Assembly (NCBI RefSeq): GCF_025024155.1
Contig: NW_026251753.1
Location: 1-64,000, forward strand
From: Gamsiella multidivaricata
Lineage: Eukaryota; Mortierellomycota; Mortierellomycetes; Mortierellales; Mortierellaceae
DNA: 64,000 nucleotides
Direction: 5' to 3'
In this document: piece after piece, positions 57,782-64,000 of the stretch
Numbering within the stretch: position 1 is the stretch's first letter
Layout of the letters: every line of letters starts with the position of its first letter
Program-made: the position numbers and the translations under genes
Notes under the pieces: generated by a model
The model's database searches: none
Seen by the model: the letters and a program-made list of their open reading frames with translations, nothing else
Told to the model about the DNA's origin: nothing

Positions 57782-59044
57782 TTAAATCATCTTTCTAGCC
57801 TCAAAGAAGCTGCGAAGATGGCGCATCTGCCAGGCGCAGGTAATGGCCAAGATAACCAACTGAAAAATGGTCCAGGTTACTGTATGAGAGTTGGTCGTCT
57901 CGCTCTTGTTGCGGAACTCTTGCTCGTTTTCCTATTAGGAAATAAAAGGTGGCCCAAAAGAAAAGAAAGCAAAACCTTGTTAACCATATAGTAAAAAAGC
58001 AGCTACAAGACTCATTATTGAACAAAAGGAAAAAAGAAAGTGGATAATCCTTACACGAAGGTACATCTGCTCACGTCTGATGTCGCCGACCTTATGGCTC
58101 AATTCACGGACACGTTGGACCAATTCTATCAAACGACAGGGATAAAAGTATTTGAACATGTTTCTCGAGTAAGAATCCGCCTTAATTCATTTTTTTTTAT
58201 AATCCATTGCTTGATTGAATGCATTGCGGTACTTACCGCTCACGGCGCCCTCAGGGCCGTCTCCGAATTCCTCGACAATATCAGTGATTGCCATGTCGAA
58301 CGTAATTCTCTATTAACAGCAAGCAGTAAAGCGTTATCGTCAGGAAAGGCACGATTCCACGCCAAAAAAAAGTGTATGAAGAATATGAAGATGAAGTGAC
58401 ATTGAAGCCTTACAAGTTTTGTAGAGCTGAACCAGCCTGACGTCGAGGCAAACAGACAAATCGCATGCTCACTCGATTCAGCAGATGTGAACTTGAACGC
58501 GCCCTTGGGCCGCAGCTTCTGGCTGTAGACCCTGTTACCCGATGGCAGTTCCTAGGAGATCAGCAGGAGACGTTCGTTAGGGCTATTCCGTTCACCTAGG
58601 CGCCTGGCTATTTGTCGCCCGAGCAGATATCGCGGCCCAGCAATTGATAGCACACTCACATCGACCAAGACTTCGAGAACGATCTCAGAGTTCATGATGA
58701 ACTTTTGCGCTTCCTCGTTCCACTCTTCGGCAGTGTAATGGGCTAATAGTTGATTGAGATACCACAAATTGTCGTTAGATATGAAGTCAGATAGCATTGC
58801 CCTGAAAACGCCATACATCCGAAATAACGTCCATCTCAACATTCTTCAAGAGAGAGCCTTGCTGATTTTTCGTCCGCTAATGTCGAGTGATGCTCATACC
58901 TGAGACCATGGTCTCCTTGGGCAGTTCCTCGGTAAAGCACTTTTGTTCCGAGCCCTCGAGATAAAAGTAAAGTCCAAAGACCGAAGGGAGGATGCTGAGG
59001 AGCACCAGCAAACAAATGCTCCATCGAGTGATGTTGATGGCCAT
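57782..59044 (-). CDS. p24/TMED family GOLD-domain cargo receptor (alpha/Erp-like)
   Basis: Six exons: 59044-58900, 58742-58660, 58551-58414, 58309-58237, 58125-58055 and 57931-57782. They encode 219 residues, normal for the family. p24 proteins cycle between ER and Golgi in COPII/COPI vesicles and sort GPI-anchored and other cargo. Seen features: signal peptide (ICLLVLLSILPSVFG), GLYFYLEGSEQKCFTEELPK at the start of the GOLD domain with the first disulfide Cys, and GAFKFTSAESSEHAICLFAS with the second. Then a coiled coil (LVQRVRELSHKVGDIRREQM), one membrane span (TIFQLVILAITCAWQM) and the cytosolic tail RHLRSFFEARKMI, with the FF vesicle-sorting motif. The tail is closest to TMED9/Erp1-type members. 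Confidence 0.93.
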
Positions 59045-59519
59045 GCTGTGAAAGTCGCGTGTTCTGTTAAAGCGATTCGAGTGTGATGATGCAGAATTGA
59101 TGAAACGACCATGGATCTCCAAGAAAAGGAGCCAACCAACCACGTCACAGAGACGTGGTTGGCGTTATGGGGATGTAGGACAGGATAGGGCGTGAGTAGC
59201 GCCGCGGATCCACTTTCGCCGTCTGAACATACCAGAAAGAGTTCATTCCGGTTGCCAGATATATCATTACTCACCGACCCGAGCAGGATAAACTGAACCC
59301 CTCACCGACTGGGCCGTTGTCTATCAAGTCCATCTTCACCATCTTCACTCTATGCCAATTCCAGAAAACCTTATTTACATCGTTATCGCTTTCCCTTCGA
59401 CTTCAGATTCATGATAATTGTAGTACAGTATATTTTATAGTATTACATACAAACGTATTGCTGAATATGCGATGGGGTTCTCAGGTTTCGCTATGACGAA
59501 GCGACTTTCAGTTCGATTT
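59045..59519. other. intergenic: p24 promoter side and 3' end of MAPK gene
   Basis: 475 bp with no supported gene. An imperfect inverted repeat around ACCACGTC/GACGTGGT at 59138-59160 is short. Confidence 0.45.
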
Positions 59520-61860
<2,341 letters not shown>

Positions 61861-62683
61861 GGTGGAGTTGTGGTGAGGAGAGACGTATGAGTGTGGAAAA
61901 GAGGGGTGTGAGGTGTTTGGATTCGCTGGTGGTGACTTTGAATTTTTGACAACAGAGCAAACGGAGAAGGAAAAGGTGAACGATGAAAAGAAAAAGAAAA
62001 AAATATGAGAACGGGGAAGAAGAAAAGGAAGACGAAGGAGCAGATCAATGGAACGAGTAGCCTTTTTTTTTTGTTTTTTGTAAAAGACCAAGCTTGCTTT
62101 AGGCCAGGGACAACAGGAACAGGCACAGATACAAACCGTTACAAAAACAAAAGGTGTTTGTTTGTTGTCGGGATTTTTTATTTTTTCGTATGATGTCATG
62201 ATCACATCGTACTTTTGCTCGAAAGCGGTCTGCAACTTCGTGTTCGTGTGCGTATCAGGTCCATCCCCTGGTCAGTTGGGCCCTTTCTTGCCCCCTCTTT
62301 TCAACAGGACAAGGCATCAACTTGCGACTGACAGTTTCTGATGTTCATCCTTCAAGGCTGCTTTGAAAAATGCTGCCCATATGGAAGGCCCGTTATGAAG
62401 GGTATGAATCAGGATAACGACCCCTCTACCTCACCTCTCCGGTACCTGCAGATCAAAGGAGCATTCAAAATGGATTAGGCATGCCCTTAATAGAGTTATA
62501 AAATGTTACGGCCCTGACGCAAAGGTGCGTTCCTGGAGCACCTTATTTCGCACTGTGTCCATAGCGTCATGGTTAATGTTTAGAGGCGTCTTGTGAGGTC
62601 CCTCATGCATGCATTCTTCCTTACAATTGAATAATGCTATTCACAGAAAGAAAAGCAGTCTAGACAACGAACTCCTTCTCAGT
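61861..62683. other. intergenic: HOG1 promoter side and 3' end of kinase gene
   Basis: 823 bp. The first 200 bp are purine-rich on the plus strand (C/T-rich leader of HOG1 on the minus strand). No gene seen in the rest. Confidence 0.5.
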
Positions 62684-64000
62684 CTAACACTGGACGGGTG
62701 AAGCCACCTTCTTTGGCGTGAGCGGTAGGGCAGCATTCGCAGGGTCCACCTCTCCAGTCTGTACCACCCCATCTCCAAGTGGGCTTGTCAAGCACGGTGA
62801 ACAAGGGAGCGCCACGCTTGACGACGATATCGATTTATTCCAGAATTGACTCTCCACGACCCGATCGATATCCCACCGCTTCTCAATGTCATTGACCATC
62901 CCCTGCAAAAGCTCACTAAAGGCCATGCCGCCAAAGTAGGTAATCTTTTGCCAGTTCAAGCCCTGACTGATCACCTTGGACAGAACCGATCCCGTCGCGA
63001 GTTCGTACAACACTGCACCTAGACTGTAAACGTCGCCTCGGATGTAGTCACATTGACGATGACCTCCGACGCGCCTAGCCTCCGGACTCGCATAGTCCTG
63101 AGTTCCGAAGAATTGGTTCAGCGGCAGTTCATATATCTGGCTGCAGAGTCCAAAATCGCAGAGTAGGCCCTTGCCCTTACGGAAGAGGATGTTGGCGGGC
63201 TTGATGTCCTTGTGGCTGTAACCTTCCTGGTGGAGGGCTTGCACACCGAGCACAACAGTGTACATGATGGAGCGGATCTCCTCGATGCTGAAAATGGTCC
63301 CGAGAGAGCAGGAAGGGGACAAAGGCCGTTGATCTAGATCTTTATTAGATCGATCACCTAGAACATCCTTGCAGCGCGTCTTGAGCATCTCCGCCAGATC
63401 TCCTTCTGCCTTCTCGAACACCAGGTAGTGATGCTTGTTCGTAGTAATGATATCCAACAAGGGAACAATACCCGTCTACAATAAAAAAGGGTCAGTCTTC
63501 ATGGTCTCAGCTACAGTATTTTGTTCGCATACGATTGTTCTCTTACTCTGTCATGGAACAAGCGGCAGACTCTCATCTCTCTCTGGACCAAGCCCAGCCT
63601 CTCGATCTCACCGGGAAGCTTTCGTGTGATTTTCTTGATAGCGACTTCGATGCCCTGATCAATCGTCTTGCCCTGGTATACAATCCCAAAGTTGCCCTTG
63701 CCCAGTTTCTTAGCCACGTTGTATTCAAAGTCGGCAATGGTCTTGATCTTCTTCGCAAACAGCTTGCCAGATCGTGAGACCTTGGACGAGATCACCTGCT
63801 CCTGATCGCTGCTATTGCTCCTGAACAACATTGACACGTTCGTTGCCAGCCTCCACGGGTCCTTATCTGATGTCTTCGAGGTGATCTGAGCAGACTTCAG
63901 GACGTCTGGTCTATGGAGTTCTGTATCGATCTTTGATGGCTCCATCCCCCACTGGTTTCCAGATGGCAAAGAGCCATTTGGGAGGGCCGGGAGCGAGATA
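62684..64000 (-). CDS. serine/threonine protein kinase, 5' end outside window
   Basis: Two visible exons, beyond the window edge to 63547 and 63475-62684, give about 415 residues to the stop. The N-terminal visible part is Ser-rich and unassigned. The kinase domain starts YNVAKKLGKGNFGIVYQGKT, with the Lys in VAIKKI. The lid is YLVFEKAEGDLAEML. The catalytic loop is GYSHKDIKPANILFRKGKG (HKD in place of the usual HRD), then LLCDFGLC, and FGTQDYASPEA in the activation segment. The phosphosite-rich tail is short. It belongs to the eukaryotic kinase superfamily, and I cannot name a subfamily. The first exon remains open to the right edge, so the start lies beyond it. Confidence 0.9.

Overview
The window is nuclear DNA of a fungus. 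Almost every gene is split by short (about 50-190 bp) spliceosomal introns with GTANG/GTRAGT donors, and the proteins are eukaryotic housekeeping enzymes. Fungal signatures include an Skt5/Chs4-like chitin-synthase activator with a CaaX end, a Hog1-type MAP kinase, a metacaspase, a GT32 glycosyltransferase and an Rrs1 homologue. Long poly-Q/Thr-Ala low-complexity proteins, an armadillo protein and a Tc1/mariner relic suggest an early-diverging (Mucoromycota, perhaps Mortierella-like) fungus. The lineage is an inference from style, not from any search.

Layout. 1-970 (-): 5' part of glycogen branching enzyme. 1374-4357 (-): ten-exon armadillo-repeat protein. 4982-7331 (-): NBR1-type autophagy receptor, divergent from the Prp22/DHX8 helicase (7600-11371, +). 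11527-13569 (+): tryptophanyl-tRNA synthetase. 13851-15585 (-): eIF3h, divergent from Rrs1 (15919-17028, +). 17157-18892 (-): Gpi8 GPI transamidase, divergent from a SAP30BP/HCNGP-like protein (19117-21234, +). 22687-26019 (+): Skt5-like Sel1-repeat protein. 26.0-28.0 kb: gene-poor with a shattered transposase. 28035-29437 (-): Thg1, divergent from a 1126-residue disordered/coiled-coil orphan (30221-33713, +). 34415-35368 (+): seven-span membrane protein. 35467-36714 (-): Pex14. 36825-36896 (-): tRNA-Asp. 37457-38568: Tc1/mariner element with terminal inverted repeats and TA duplications but a broken transposase. 38.6-41.5 kb: gene-poor. 41529-43387 (-): protoporphyrinogen oxidase, divergent from Ubc13 (43695-44458, +). 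44601-47003 (-): GT32 glycosyltransferase. 47334-50398 (-): metacaspase with a large insert. 50.4-52.4 kb: gene-poor. 52452-55201 (-): threonyl-tRNA synthetase. 55683-57121 (-): secreted acidic protein. 57782-59044 (-): p24/TMED cargo receptor. 59520-61860 (-): Hog1-like MAPK. 62684-64000 (-): 3' part of a Ser/Thr kinase.

There is no operon or gene-cluster logic. The genes are independent, many in head-to-head pairs sharing 220-780 bp promoters. Exon models given here were assembled by hand from splice sites and reading-frame continuity. Where exon lengths are given, the phases sum to an open frame. The most unusual items are the metacaspase insert, the complete PB1-ZZ-FW-LIR NBR1 homologue, a 24-bp near-perfect hairpin at 34065-34131, the two transposon relics, a probable GC-AG intron in the haem gene, and several orphan proteins.
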